Shown here piece after piece: positions 16,863-24,217 of a stretch of DNA of 32,460 nt; position 1 is the stretch's first letter; the number at the start of each line of letters is the position of its first letter. A program made the translations under genes and the position numbers. The notes beneath the pieces were generated by a model, which was not told the origin of the DNA, searched no databases, and saw only the letters and a program-made list of their open reading frames with translations. The stretch spans positions 1-32,460 of the forward strand of contig JACAUC010000033.1 in the NCBI GenBank assembly GCA_013390945.1, in the 5' to 3' direction. The DNA comes from Candidatus Chloroheliaceae bacterium. Lineage in GTDB: Bacteria; Chloroflexota; Chloroflexia; Chloroheliales; Chloroheliaceae.

Positions 16863-16929
16863 GCGGATGAAAGCTCTACTCTTTTTAAGAGTCGCACCAA
16901 GCGCGTTCTTAAAAGAGTTGCCCATCCGC
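16863..16929 (-). terminator. Large two-part hairpin after tsf
   Basis: The outer arms GCGGATG (16863-16869) and CATCCGC (16923-16929) enclose ACTCTTTTTAAGA and TCTTAAAAGAGT, which pair with one bulged base. The structure starts 17 bases after the tsf stop and is followed on the minus strand by a T-rich stretch, so it probably terminates or attenuates the rpsB-tsf transcript before pyrH. Confidence 0.6.
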
Positions 16930-16945
16930 CTTAATTTTGCTAAAA

Positions 16946-17482
16946 CTACTTACCGAGTTCGTACCGGACGAAACGACGCAAGACGATATTTTCGCCTAGT
17001 TTGGCCTTAGCCTGAGTAATCAAATCGTTGATCGTTACTTTACCATCCTTGATAAAGGGCTGATTTAGTAGAACCGTCTCTTCGTACCACTTCTTAATGC
17101 CATCCCCAAACTCGTTTTTCTTGTCCTCTAATACGACTGCTGGAACATCCTCTACCGAGATATACTCCGCACCCACGCCAACTAGATGTTGAGCAATATC
17201 CTTTGCTAGTTTCTTGAAGTCATCGGTACGGGCCACAAAGTCGGTTTCACAACTCAACTCAATTATCCCGCCAACTCGTCCATTGTGAATGTAGGACTCG
17301 ACCAGACCCTGCTTGGCTTCCCGGCCAGTCACTTTTTCTGCTTTTCGCAGTCCACGTGCATCCAGCCAAGCTTTAGCCTTCTTGACATCCCCTTCACTCT
17401 CTTTGAGCGCGTTTTTGCAGTCCATTATTCCCGCGCCGGTCTCTTCGCGGAGTGCTTTCACCGCCTGAGCCGTAATTTCCAC
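16946..17482 (-). CDS. tsf: Elongation factor Ts (short form)
   Basis: Nucleotide exchange factor that releases GDP from EF-Tu. Residues 1-55 are the UBA-like N-terminal domain (VKALREETGAGIMDCKNAL). The EF-Tu contact motif TDFVAR is at 80-85, and the C-terminal core ends LGENIVLRRFVRYELGK. At 178 residues it is much shorter than E. coli EF-Ts (about 280) and resembles the single-core form known from Thermus. Start GTG at 17482 with AGGAG seven bases upstream. It follows rpsB by 55 bases, the near-universal order. Confidence 0.96.
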   Translation of the reverse strand: MEITAQAVKALREETGAGIMDCKNALKESEGDVKKAKAWLDARGLRKAEKVTGREAKQGLVESYIHNGRVGGIIELSCETDFVARTDDFKKLAKDIAQHLVGVGAEYISVEDVPAVVLEDKKNEFGDGIKKWYEETVLLNQPFIKDGKVTINDLITQAKAKLGENIVLRRFVRYELGK

Positions 17483-17537
17483 CTTAATTCTCCTCTTAAT
17501 GAAGACTTTATTACTAAATTTATGCCTGCAAAATTAA

Positions 17538-18461
17538 CTAGCGTTCGCCACCCTCGCGATGCTCCCCGCGATCACGACCACCGCGACCACGACCACCGCG
17601 ATCACGACCACCGCGCTCCTCGCGTTCTCCGCCACGATCACGACCACCACGTTCTTCCTGCTCACTTACCATCTGCTCGGCCCGTTGCGATTCACGTCGG
17701 TTAATACCATCAATAAAAGCACTAGCCAAACGCGCCGTAACAATCTTCACTGAACGAATCGCGTCATCATTGCCAGGTATGACATAATCTACTTCATCCG
17801 GGTCACAGTTAGTATCGGCAATAGCAATCACCGGAATCTCCAGCCGAAGTGCTTCAGCCATTGCAATCCGTTCTTTGTGGGGGTCTACCACAAAAATTGC
17901 GCTGGGCAGATCATACATCTGCTTGATACCACCTAAGACATCGTTCAACTTAGTCATCTCTTCGGTCAATTTCTTAGCTTCCTGCTTAGGTAGCTGGTCA
18001 ATTTCGCCCCGGGCTTGTCGGGCTTCCAAATCGGCCAAATAGCGGAGACGTTGCCGAATCGTAACAAAGTTGGTAAGCAGACCACCCGGCCAACGCTTAT
18101 TGACGTAGAATTGACCGCAACGTTTGGCTTCCTCTGAAATCACATCTTGGGCCTGCTTCTTAGTACCGACCATCATCAAGCGTCCGCCCTGTGCGGCTAG
18201 TTCGCTGACAAAAGCCGCCGCCGAGTTCAGCCCGGCCACCGTCTGGGCGAGATCAACAATATGAATACCATTGCGCTCAGTAAAGATATAGGGCCGCATT
18301 TTGGGGTTCCAGCGTTTGGTCTGGTGACCAAAGTGAACACCTGCTTCCAAGAGAATCCGCATCGTAACCGCTTGGCTCTGTCCGGGCTCAAGTGTCACTA
18401 ACGGTCGAGGGGCTGAAGCTGGTTGAGGAGCTTCCTCGATTGCAGTAACCGTAGTAACCAT
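17538..18461 (-). CDS. rpsB: 30S ribosomal protein S2 with an RGG-rich C-terminal tail
   Basis: Small-subunit protein needed for binding of S1 and late 30S assembly. The S2 core spans about residues 30-260 and shows LLEAGVHFGHQTKRWNPKM, NGIHIVDLAQT, VGTKKQAQDVI, KRWPGGLLTNF, DLPSAIFVVDP and VIAIADTNCDPDEVDYVIPG. I start at the ATG at 18461 with AAGGA five bases upstream; the frame to 18539 adds 26 unsupported residues. An N-terminal Ala/Pro-rich extension (about 30 residues) and a C-terminal tail of about 40 residues built from ERGGRDRGG-like units are unusual. The tail is encoded by a degenerate short DNA repeat at about 17555-17660. First gene of the rpsB-tsf-pyrH-frr-uppS cluster. Confidence 0.95.
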   Translation of the reverse strand: MVTTVTAIEEAPQPASAPRPLVTLEPGQSQAVTMRILLEAGVHFGHQTKRWNPKMRPYIFTERNGIHIVDLAQTVAGLNSAAAFVSELAAQGGRLMMVGTKKQAQDVISEEAKRCGQFYVNKRWPGGLLTNFVTIRQRLRYLADLEARQARGEIDQLPKQEAKKLTEEMTKLNDVLGGIKQMYDLPSAIFVVDPHKERIAMAEALRLEIPVIAIADTNCDPDEVDYVIPGNDDAIRSVKIVTARLASAFIDGINRRESQRAEQMVSEQEERGGRDRGGEREERGGRDRGGRGRGGRDRGEHREGGER

Positions 18462-18616
18462 TATTTTCCTTTCTAAATTCGTTAAACTTCCGCACCCGTC
18501 ATTCCGGTCAGCCATCTTCATTTTATTTAATGAAGACACGAACTGCCCGGTCGGAGAGCGTGCTTTTTCTGCTTTATACGAAAAGCCATAAAAAGGCGCC
18601 TTTTAACAAAGCGCAG
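18462..18616 (-). promoter_or_regulatory. Structured rpsB leader (about 155 nt)
   Basis: Between the promoter and the rpsB start lie a perfect 14-base palindrome AAAAGGCGCCTTTT (18591-18604) and a perfect 8-bp stem with a 6-base loop (TCTTCATT/AATGAAGA, 18515-18536). S2 leaders in several bacteria are autoregulatory; whether this one matches a known class cannot be decided by eye. Confidence 0.45.
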
Positions 18617-18622
18617 GTCTTT

Positions 18623-18651
18623 ATTATAGCACGAAGCGGCGATAGTGACAA
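18623..18651 (-). promoter_or_regulatory. Strong promoter of the rpsB operon
   Basis: On the minus strand TTGTCA (18646-18651), a 17-base spacer and a perfect TATAAT (18623-18628) preceded by TGC, an extended -10. It is one of the best promoters in the window, as expected for a ribosomal operon, and is divergent from the promoter at 18683-18711. Confidence 0.8.
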
Positions 18652-18682
18652 CTTTTACAAACTAGATAGATAGATAAGCATC

Positions 18683-18711
18683 TTGAAAATTGTCCGAAAG
18701 CAGGCTATAAT
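18683..18711 (+). promoter_or_regulatory. Promoter for the 18770-20739 unit
   Basis: TTGAAA (18683-18688), a 17-base spacer and a perfect TATAAT (18706-18711). Transcription would start near 18718 and give a leader of about 50 nucleotides. The -35 boxes of this and the rpsB promoter are 31 bases apart, back to back. Confidence 0.75.
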
Positions 18712-18735
18712 ATTGAGAGCGGAGAGGAAATTTTT

Positions 18736-18762
18736 ATGAAAAACCAAAATTCGCGGAGGTGA
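18736..18762 (+). CDS. Possible 8-codon leader peptide (MKNQNSRR)
   Basis: An ATG at 18736, preceded by GGAGAGG, opens a frame of eight codons. Its last codons (CGG AGG TGA) are themselves the Shine-Dalgarno sequence of the next gene, whose ATG is 8 bases after the stop. It may be a coupling or attenuating leader, or chance. Confidence 0.25.
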   Translation: MKNQNSRR

Positions 18763-18769
18763 ACTAACT

Positions 18770-19099
18770 ATGTCAAGGTTTTCTTTCGATGATACTGGAC
18801 CTTTGTCAGTAGAAGATCCTCAGGCGAAAGTGTTGAATAACGCCTTGCGTCATTTTTGTGATAAAATTGAGCAGGATGACCTTTCGCAGGATGAAGATAA
18901 ACTATTCAATATGCGGGATGTGATCTGGAGTTATGGCTCCTTGAGGTTTCGGGCCAAACTTGCTACGCTAGATGGTCAGTTTAGCAGTGGTGAATATTTT
19001 TATAGCTCTCAAGAACCAGATGCTAACTGGATACGTCTGCCTACTCCCCGCGCCCTAGCCGAAAAATTGACCGAGGCGCGGGAGGCAAAAGGAGCATAG
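18770..19099 (+). CDS. Small uncharacterised protein (109 aa)
   Basis: I do not recognise this family. The protein is soluble and acidic in its first half (VEDPQAKVLNNALRHFCDKI, then DDLSQDEDKLF) with a short aromatic segment MRDVIWSYGSLRFRAKLATL and a basic helical end (ALAEKLTEAREAKGA). There is no signal peptide or membrane segment. It is very likely real because it has a good promoter 59 bases upstream and a strong Shine-Dalgarno GGAGGTG eight bases before its ATG. It lies 29 bases before the glycosyltransferase-like membrane gene, with which it is probably co-transcribed. Confidence 0.75.
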   Translation: MSRFSFDDTGPLSVEDPQAKVLNNALRHFCDKIEQDDLSQDEDKLFNMRDVIWSYGSLRFRAKLATLDGQFSSGEYFYSSQEPDANWIRLPTPRALAEKLTEAREAKGA

Positions 19100-19128
19100 G
19101 CTTCCCCAAAGCTAGGTACTAACTATCG

Positions 19129-20739
19129 TTGGAAAAACCTCAAACGGTCAAAACATTTGCACAGTTGATAAAAAAACGGCTACCTGGTTGGATTGGCCGT
19201 TTGAGTTTTATATCTGGGCTAATTCTGGCACTCCTGATGCTAGTGGCGGCTTTGGTTCCTCGCCTCCTCTTCTTTCAAGAGAATGTAAGCCGTTGGCTTC
19301 TCTATCCCTACTTTCAAGCCGGTTCCGAAGGACTGATGTTAAGTGAAGCGGCCATTATTCGGGCGGGTGGCTCAATCTACGTACCACTCCGTCCTGACCT
19401 TTTCATCTCCGGGCCTTATCCTCCGCTTTACTACTATCTGCTGGCGATACTCTGGCCGCTAGATCAGGGAACGGCGGCAGGTTTTACGGTCGGGCGAATT
19501 ATCTCGCTAGTGGCGGCACTAATGGCGGCTTTATTTATTGTACTACTGGTAATGGCCGAGAGTAGAGCCACCCGTTTTGTAAAGTTGCGCTGGCTTAATC
19601 TAGGGCCAGGGTTGGTCGCAGGACTAGCGGTAGGGACACTCTTTTTAGGTATGCCAGCCGTAACCGTCTGGGCCGTGCGGGTAAGGGCCGATATGCTGAT
19701 GGTAGCACTGCAAATGGCAGGCTTGGTGCTAATTGCTAGGAAACCCCGCCAGTGGCAGGCTTTTTTAGCTCTGCTGCCCTTAACCCTAGCCTTTTACACC
19801 AAACATACCGGGTTGGCGGCTCCCGGTGCAGCCTTAATCTTTGTCGCTCTGCAAAACAGGCGCAACTGGCGACGCACTTTGGTCTGGCTGGTAGCCCTAA
19901 TTGGAACAATTGGTCTACCTTTTCTGTTATTGGATTTGCTCACCGCTAACCAATTTTTTCTACGCCTCTTCCCCTATCACGACTTGGGTCGCAACAATTC
20001 CAACTTCGAGCGTTACATTGAACTCTTCTGGCAGGAAAATGCCGCCCTCATGTTAATGAGTCTTCTCTTGCTGGTAGTGACCTTATGCTGGCCGATCAAA
20101 GATTCGTGGCTAGAACGGTTGGCAAATGTACCTTTGTCAGGCTGGTTCCTACTCTTTTCGTTGCCGTTATTGTTGGGTTTGGGCGTGGTAGGCACCGATC
20201 ACAACCACTTTTTGCCAACCGAAGCCGCTGGTTGTGCCGCCGCTGGTGTACTATTGGGTCGCTGGTTGGCCCTACCTCCTCGCCATAAAGCCCGTTGGCT
20301 GGCCCTGCTAGTGATAGGCGGGTTATGGGTAGAGGCAGGTGTCATACCTGCCCAACGTTACGAAATTGAGTTTCGCCCCCGTGAGGCCGATTATCAACGC
20401 CAAATGGGGCGGATTGTCCTCTATGCCGCCAATCAGCCCGACCCTATCCTAACCAGCGAAGCGGGTTTGCTAGTACTAACCAATCGTTCCACCAACCGTT
20501 ACTACTATAATGATCTCTTTACCCTTACCGCCTTGGCCCATCAAGGCCGTTACGATTCAAGCGGTTTGTTAGAAGCGATTCAGAAGAAAGAATTTGGCCT
20601 AATCCTAGCGGAGGGCGATCTATTCACGGGCGAGGGTATTCGGGAGGATGTCTGGTCACCCGAACTGGTAGCCGCCATTCGGCAGAACTACCAGCCAAAA
20701 TTCAGGGATATTTGGTTTAGTTATGAACCAAAAAGCTAA
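19129..20739 (+). CDS. Polytopic membrane glycosyltransferase-like protein
   Basis: A 536-residue protein with about ten to eleven hydrophobic segments and a short soluble C-terminus. The layout fits GT-C fold mannosyl/arabinosyl transferases (ArnT/PMT-like), which move sugars from lipid-linked donors on the outer face of the membrane. The first large outer loop (SEAAIIRAGGSIYVP, then ISGPYPPLYYYLL) resembles the acidic loop of that fold, and RVRADMLMVALQMAG and LAFYTKHTGLAAPGA are further family-like stretches. The specific sugar and acceptor are unknown. The frame opens with TTG at 19129 and only a weak TAGGT upstream; no ATG precedes the first helix, so the start is somewhat uncertain. A hairpin terminator follows 7 bases after the stop. 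Confidence 0.8.
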   Translation: MEKPQTVKTFAQLIKKRLPGWIGRLSFISGLILALLMLVAALVPRLLFFQENVSRWLLYPYFQAGSEGLMLSEAAIIRAGGSIYVPLRPDLFISGPYPPLYYYLLAILWPLDQGTAAGFTVGRIISLVAALMAALFIVLLVMAESRATRFVKLRWLNLGPGLVAGLAVGTLFLGMPAVTVWAVRVRADMLMVALQMAGLVLIARKPRQWQAFLALLPLTLAFYTKHTGLAAPGAALIFVALQNRRNWRRTLVWLVALIGTIGLPFLLLDLLTANQFFLRLFPYHDLGRNNSNFERYIELFWQENAALMLMSLLLLVVTLCWPIKDSWLERLANVPLSGWFLLFSLPLLLGLGVVGTDHNHFLPTEAAGCAAAGVLLGRWLALPPRHKARWLALLVIGGLWVEAGVIPAQRYEIEFRPREADYQRQMGRIVLYAANQPDPILTSEAGLLVLTNRSTNRYYYNDLFTLTALAHQGRYDSSGLLEAIQKKEFGLILAEGDLFTGEGIREDVWSPELVAAIRQNYQPKFRDIWFSYEPKS

Positions 20740-20745
20740 CTAGCT

Positions 20746-20780
20746 GAAACCTAAATCTTAAATAGGTTTCTCCCTTTTTT
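20746..20780 (+). terminator. Intrinsic terminator after the glycosyltransferase-like gene
   Basis: GAAACCTA (20746-20753) pairs perfectly with TAGGTTTC (20763-20770) around a 9-base loop. TCCCTTTTTT follows directly. Confidence 0.75.
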
Positions 20781-20861
20781 CCTATGCAATCTTTGTGTTA
20801 AAATAGTCCCGGCTGAAGATACGATTATGCTAACTTTATGTAAAGACGGAGCTAAAGACTA

Positions 20862-21845
20862 ATGCCAGCAGGGTTTATCAAAAGAGGTGGAGAGGTTTTA
20901 TTTTTTCTGGTGACAGGTCTGTTGCTGACGGGTTTATTGACCGCCTGCTCTCTCAACAAAAAGACCGAGGAGCAACGTTGGCTGGTAATTGCTACCACCA
21001 ACGATTTAAATAATAGCGGACTGTTGAAACTCCTGTTACCAGCTTTCGAGCAGTCAAACAATGTGCGAATCAAGCTCTTGCCCGTAAGCCAAGACAAAGC
21101 GGTGGATTATGGTATGAATGGCGGAGTGGATGTACTCTTAGTAGAGTTGAGTAAGAGTGAAAAGCTGTTTAAACTAGCCGGAGCAATGCCCCAACCTTGG
21201 TCATACCAGCCAGAATTTAATTCTAGCCCACTAACTGCCCCTACTCCGCTCCTTTCGCCTAGTCCAACACCCTCTTTTGACAATATTATGACTGAGCGCG
21301 AATTGGCTTTCTGGAGCGATTTGGTAGTGGTTGGACCGACAAATGATCCCGCCGGAGTAGGTAAACAGTCCAATGTCGCCCAAGCGTTTAAATGGATGGC
21401 CCTTAATAATACTCCTTTTATAGTGGCGGGAGATGCAACGGGCCTGCGCGAGGTACAAAATCGACTTTGGCGGCTAATCGGGCGCGAAGCCGAAAGTGAG
21501 CGGGGAACGGGCTTTCGGGTAGTGGCAGGAGATGCCCAATTTGCGATGAAAGAAGCTGAAATACGGGGAGCTTACATAGTGGTTCCTCGCTACGTCTACT
21601 TAAATAATCAACCCTCCAGTAAATTAAAAGTGATCTTACAAAACGATCCCGCCCTTTTTCTCGGCTACGAACTCTCAATTCCTAATAATATCCGCATCCC
21701 AGATCGCGACGTTTCGCTGGCCCGCTCCTTCGTTTCTTACTTAACTTCCAGTAATACCCAGTCCACTATTCTTGAATTTCGCAAAGAAATTTCAAGTGAA
21801 GATCTATTCCGACCTTACGCCTATCGAGTCTATTTTCCTCAGTAG
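20862..21845 (+). CDS. TupA-like tungstate/molybdate-binding lipoprotein (orphan)
   Basis: A 327-residue lipoprotein: hydrophobic signal ending LLTAC with Cys29. The binding domain then resembles TupA: LVIATTNDLNNSGLLKLLLP (TTND at about 45-48), a GVDVLLVELSKSEKL stretch like the family's DVVLVH region, VVVGPTNDPAGV (155-166) and NDPALFLGYELSIPN near the end. Known relatives bind tungstate or molybdate for an ABC importer. Residues about 108-140, where TupA has a short conserved segment, are replaced by a Pro/Ser/Thr-rich stretch (SPSPTPSF), so oxyanion binding may be altered or lost. No TupB/TupC is adjacent. Start ATG at 20862 with GGAG ten bases upstream. The molybdoenzyme at 10398-12017 is a possible beneficiary, but this is inference. 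Confidence 0.75.
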   Translation: MPAGFIKRGGEVLFFLVTGLLLTGLLTACSLNKKTEEQRWLVIATTNDLNNSGLLKLLLPAFEQSNNVRIKLLPVSQDKAVDYGMNGGVDVLLVELSKSEKLFKLAGAMPQPWSYQPEFNSSPLTAPTPLLSPSPTPSFDNIMTERELAFWSDLVVVGPTNDPAGVGKQSNVAQAFKWMALNNTPFIVAGDATGLREVQNRLWRLIGREAESERGTGFRVVAGDAQFAMKEAEIRGAYIVVPRYVYLNNQPSSKLKVILQNDPALFLGYELSIPNNIRIPDRDVSLARSFVSYLTSSNTQSTILEFRKEISSEDLFRPYAYRVYFPQ

Positions 21846-21887
21846 CCCAATAGTATTATCCGCTCTAGTCCTATAGTACTAATTTTA

Positions 21888-21916
21888 GTTGTGGGTTATT
21901 AAATCCACAACTTTTT
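21888..21916 (+). terminator. Intrinsic terminator after the TupA-like gene
   Basis: GTTGTGG (21888-21894) and CCACAAC (21905-21911) pair perfectly around a 10-base loop, followed by TTTTT. Confidence 0.7.
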
Positions 21917-22228
21917 AGTTGATGGCACGTTATATGCGGTGTAGTCTTCTTTAAAAGAAGCACTAATGGCAACGGTAACTCTTTAGAGAACTTTGTGACG
22001 CACATCATATACATAGGGTGTTTTTTGACGTAAATTACTATAAGTACTTTAAACTCTCTATCGGTATTACCAGATTCTTCTAACCTTCATCGGGATTGCA
22101 GGTCAAGCTACAAATACTCTAACTAGTACAACGGGTCTAACAAAAAGCGGCGGATGCGGGCAAGGGTTTTATCCCCTACTTTGTCGTTATTCACACCGAC
22201 ATTAAATAAACGTGACGGGAGCATTATT
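21917..22228. other. Intergenic stretch without a recognisable gene
   Basis: About 310 bases between the terminator of the TupA-like gene and the PsbP-like gene. A near-palindrome CTTCTTTAAAAGAAG lies at 21946-21960. TTGACG at 22025-22030 has only TTTAAA (22048-22053) at the right spacing, so it is a weak promoter candidate. I see nothing else that I can name. Confidence 0.4.
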
Positions 22229-22858
22229 ATGCTGGCACACAAAACTAGATCTCACCATGGGGCGTTATCCAATCTTTATTTGTTCTCGATAATTGCTCTA
22301 TCTATGCTAATTTTCGCGCTCATTTTACCGCGCCTGCTAACCGATTGGCAACAAGTCACCGCCAGCAGCGCAAGTTATACCACCTACCAGAATGAGACGT
22401 TTGGCTATTCGATTAGCTATCCCTCCAAGTGGCAGATGGTTCCACCTATTCCAAATTCCAACGTCGCCACCATTGCCTCCACTATTGCTCAACCTGAAAT
22501 GGCTGGCGGACGTTATAGTATAAAGAGCCTAACCCAACCGACTCCGACCGCGATGGGTGCAAACAATTTCAGCAAGCTGGATATTGTGACCTATGAACTA
22601 GAAGAGCCGATGAGTGCCATCGAGTTTTTAGCCACCAGAAGCAGTACTACCGTTGATGGTAAAATTCTTCCACTCAAGATAGCTGGACAAGATGGTTTAC
22701 TGGTGGAAGTTCAAACTGCTGAAGCCCTCGCCCAACGTGAGGAGAACCTAATCTACAAAAGTGTTTTTGTCACAAAAGGCAACTACGGCTTCATCATTGC
22801 TGGTTTTGCCGATGCCGATACCTTTGACCACATTCTACAAAGCTTTGAGGTCAAGTGA
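22229..22858 (+). CDS. Membrane-anchored PsbP-like protein
   Basis: With the ATG at 22229 (GGGAG seven bases upstream) the protein has 209 residues. A short basic cytoplasmic end is followed by one membrane segment (LYLFSIIALSMLIFALILP) and an extracytoplasmic domain beginning YQNETFGYSISYPSKWQMVP. This matches the opening strand pattern of PsbP-like and related domains. Such domains are common in bacterial surface lipoproteins and do not imply photosystem function. A longer frame from 22154 lacks a binding site and would put 25 residues before the anchor. It forms its own transcription unit, closed by the GC-rich terminator at 22909-22942. Confidence 0.75.
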   Translation: MLAHKTRSHHGALSNLYLFSIIALSMLIFALILPRLLTDWQQVTASSASYTTYQNETFGYSISYPSKWQMVPPIPNSNVATIASTIAQPEMAGGRYSIKSLTQPTPTAMGANNFSKLDIVTYELEEPMSAIEFLATRSSTTVDGKILPLKIAGQDGLLVEVQTAEALAQREENLIYKSVFVTKGNYGFIIAGFADADTFDHILQSFEVK

Positions 22859-22908
22859 TAAAGCCATTTCCCAACAGCTAGATCCTAAATTCTCTAATTG
22901 ACAGACTG

Positions 22909-22942
22909 AAACCCGCCCTCCAAATAGAAGGGGGCGGGTTTT
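22909..22942 (+). terminator. GC-rich intrinsic terminator after the PsbP-like gene
   Basis: AAACCCGCCC (22909-22918) pairs with GGGCGGGTTT (22932-22941). A T-G wobble and one more C-G pair extend the stem, and the right arm ends in TTTT. Confidence 0.8.
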
Positions 22943-23178
22943 CGTCTATCGGTTCTCCTAATTCTTTTAATTCTTCACATCGCCTTCATACTCTCCGGCA
23001 AGGTCCTCAGTTATAATATAGTTGGTGGAACCTAATGCTAAAATTTATTTTGGTTTTATATTAGGTTAATATAAATTTTTTAATAGTGGTTATAAGCTAA
23101 ACCATTCCTATGTGCTAAAACTTAGAAGCCCTCCAGAAACCACCCAAAAGTAGAATCTCTCCTGTACCAGAAAGAAGA
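22943..23178. other. AT-rich intergenic region before the hydrolase gene
   Basis: It contains TATAAT at about 23012-23017 with no good -35, and an inverted repeat AACCTAAT/ATTAGGTT (23029-23036/23060-23067). A second, AAATTTAT/ATAAATTT (23041-23048/23071-23078), is interleaved with it, so the two stems are mutually exclusive. No gene is seen. Confidence 0.4.
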
Positions 23179-24201
23179 GTGCCATTGTTAGGTTACAAAA
23201 CAGCTAAGAATTTGCTCTACGTCACAATATCAGGGTTTTTGGTTATTGTAAGCGTATTTTTCATAATAAATTTTCTAACCCCCGGTAAAACACCAGTCTC
23301 AAGGCTGGCGGTAGAGATTAGCAATTCTCTACCCGCTGCAACCGCCACTTCAGCCATCACAATAATGCCCACTCCAACGAATGTGACCGCACCTAATACC
23401 TTGGCGGCAGGTAAAACCCCACTAGAAGCTAACTCAAAACTTCAGCAAACGTGGCTGGCTGGTGTCCCGGCAACGGTTTATATCCCTGAAAAGATAAAGC
23501 GGTCACAGGATACCCAACTGGTTATCGCCTTACATGGGATGCAAGGAAAAGGCGAAGCAATTTGTAAAGGTCTAATCAGCTTTGCCGAACAAAATGGCGT
23601 AATACTTCTTGCCCCTACTTTCAACTACAACCCCAACTGGCAAGACCCCCAGATAGTAGCCAGCGAAGACCCGGCTCTCGCCACCCAACTCAATCAGATG
23701 GTCGGCGAATTGAAAATAGCCACAAATCTTCAATTCAATAACCACTTGCTGTTATATGGCTTCTCACGTGGCGCACAATTGGCGCATCGCTACGCTCTGC
23801 TCTACCCGGACAAAACGCTTGGAGTAGCCACCCTCTCGGCAGGCAGCTATACTTTACCTTACAAGAATGATGCCTCCAAAAGCACCCAGCCGCTCCCTTT
23901 CCCCTTTGGAGTTAGTGATTTAAAGAATTACACCGGAAAACCTTTCAATCAGAAGAGTTTTGCTAAGGTGAATTTTTTGATTGAAGTAGGTGCTATGGAT
24001 AATGACCCTGAACAGACACCCCCCGCTTGGGACAGCTATTTGGGTCGCAGCAGACTAGAACGAGCAGAAAGTTTTTATCTTGCCTTAAAGGAAGAGGGTG
24101 TCGCAGCTCAAATTACAATCTTCCCGGACACGGCCCATCAAGAGACACTAGCAATGCGAACCAACGCCCTAAACTTCTTCAAAGGCTTAATAACTAGCTA
24201 A
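23179..24201 (+). CDS. Secreted or membrane-anchored alpha/beta-hydrolase
   Basis: A 340-residue protein with an N-terminal hydrophobic segment (LLYVTISGFLVIVSVFFI), a Thr/Pro-rich linker (about 35-75), then an alpha/beta-hydrolase domain. It has the oxyanion region VIALHGMQGKG, the nucleophile elbow GFSRG with Ser196, a likely acid in VGAMDNDPEQ, and His in DTAHQET. The layout resembles esterases of the PHB-depolymerase/feruloyl-esterase type acting outside the cell; the substrate is unknown. The frame opens with GTG at 23179 next to a weak AAGAAG signal, so the exact start is uncertain, but the anchor must be included. It stands alone, followed by a palindromic element at 24218-24287. Confidence 0.8.
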   Translation: MPLLGYKTAKNLLYVTISGFLVIVSVFFIINFLTPGKTPVSRLAVEISNSLPAATATSAITIMPTPTNVTAPNTLAAGKTPLEANSKLQQTWLAGVPATVYIPEKIKRSQDTQLVIALHGMQGKGEAICKGLISFAEQNGVILLAPTFNYNPNWQDPQIVASEDPALATQLNQMVGELKIATNLQFNNHLLLYGFSRGAQLAHRYALLYPDKTLGVATLSAGSYTLPYKNDASKSTQPLPFPFGVSDLKNYTGKPFNQKSFAKVNFLIEVGAMDNDPEQTPPAWDSYLGRSRLERAESFYLALKEEGVAAQITIFPDTAHQETLAMRTNALNFFKGLITS

Positions 24202-24217
24202 ATTTGTATCTTCTCAA

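Noticed and set aside
17285..17704. A plus-strand His/Asp-rich 139-residue protein
   Set aside because: It is antisense to tsf and the RGG-tail repeat of rpsB; the HDHDHRDHDH-like composition is just the complement of that repeat.
22229..22858. PsbP-like gene as evidence for oxygenic photosynthesis
   Set aside because: PsbP-like folds are common in bacterial surface proteins, and nothing else in the window suggests a photosystem II context.
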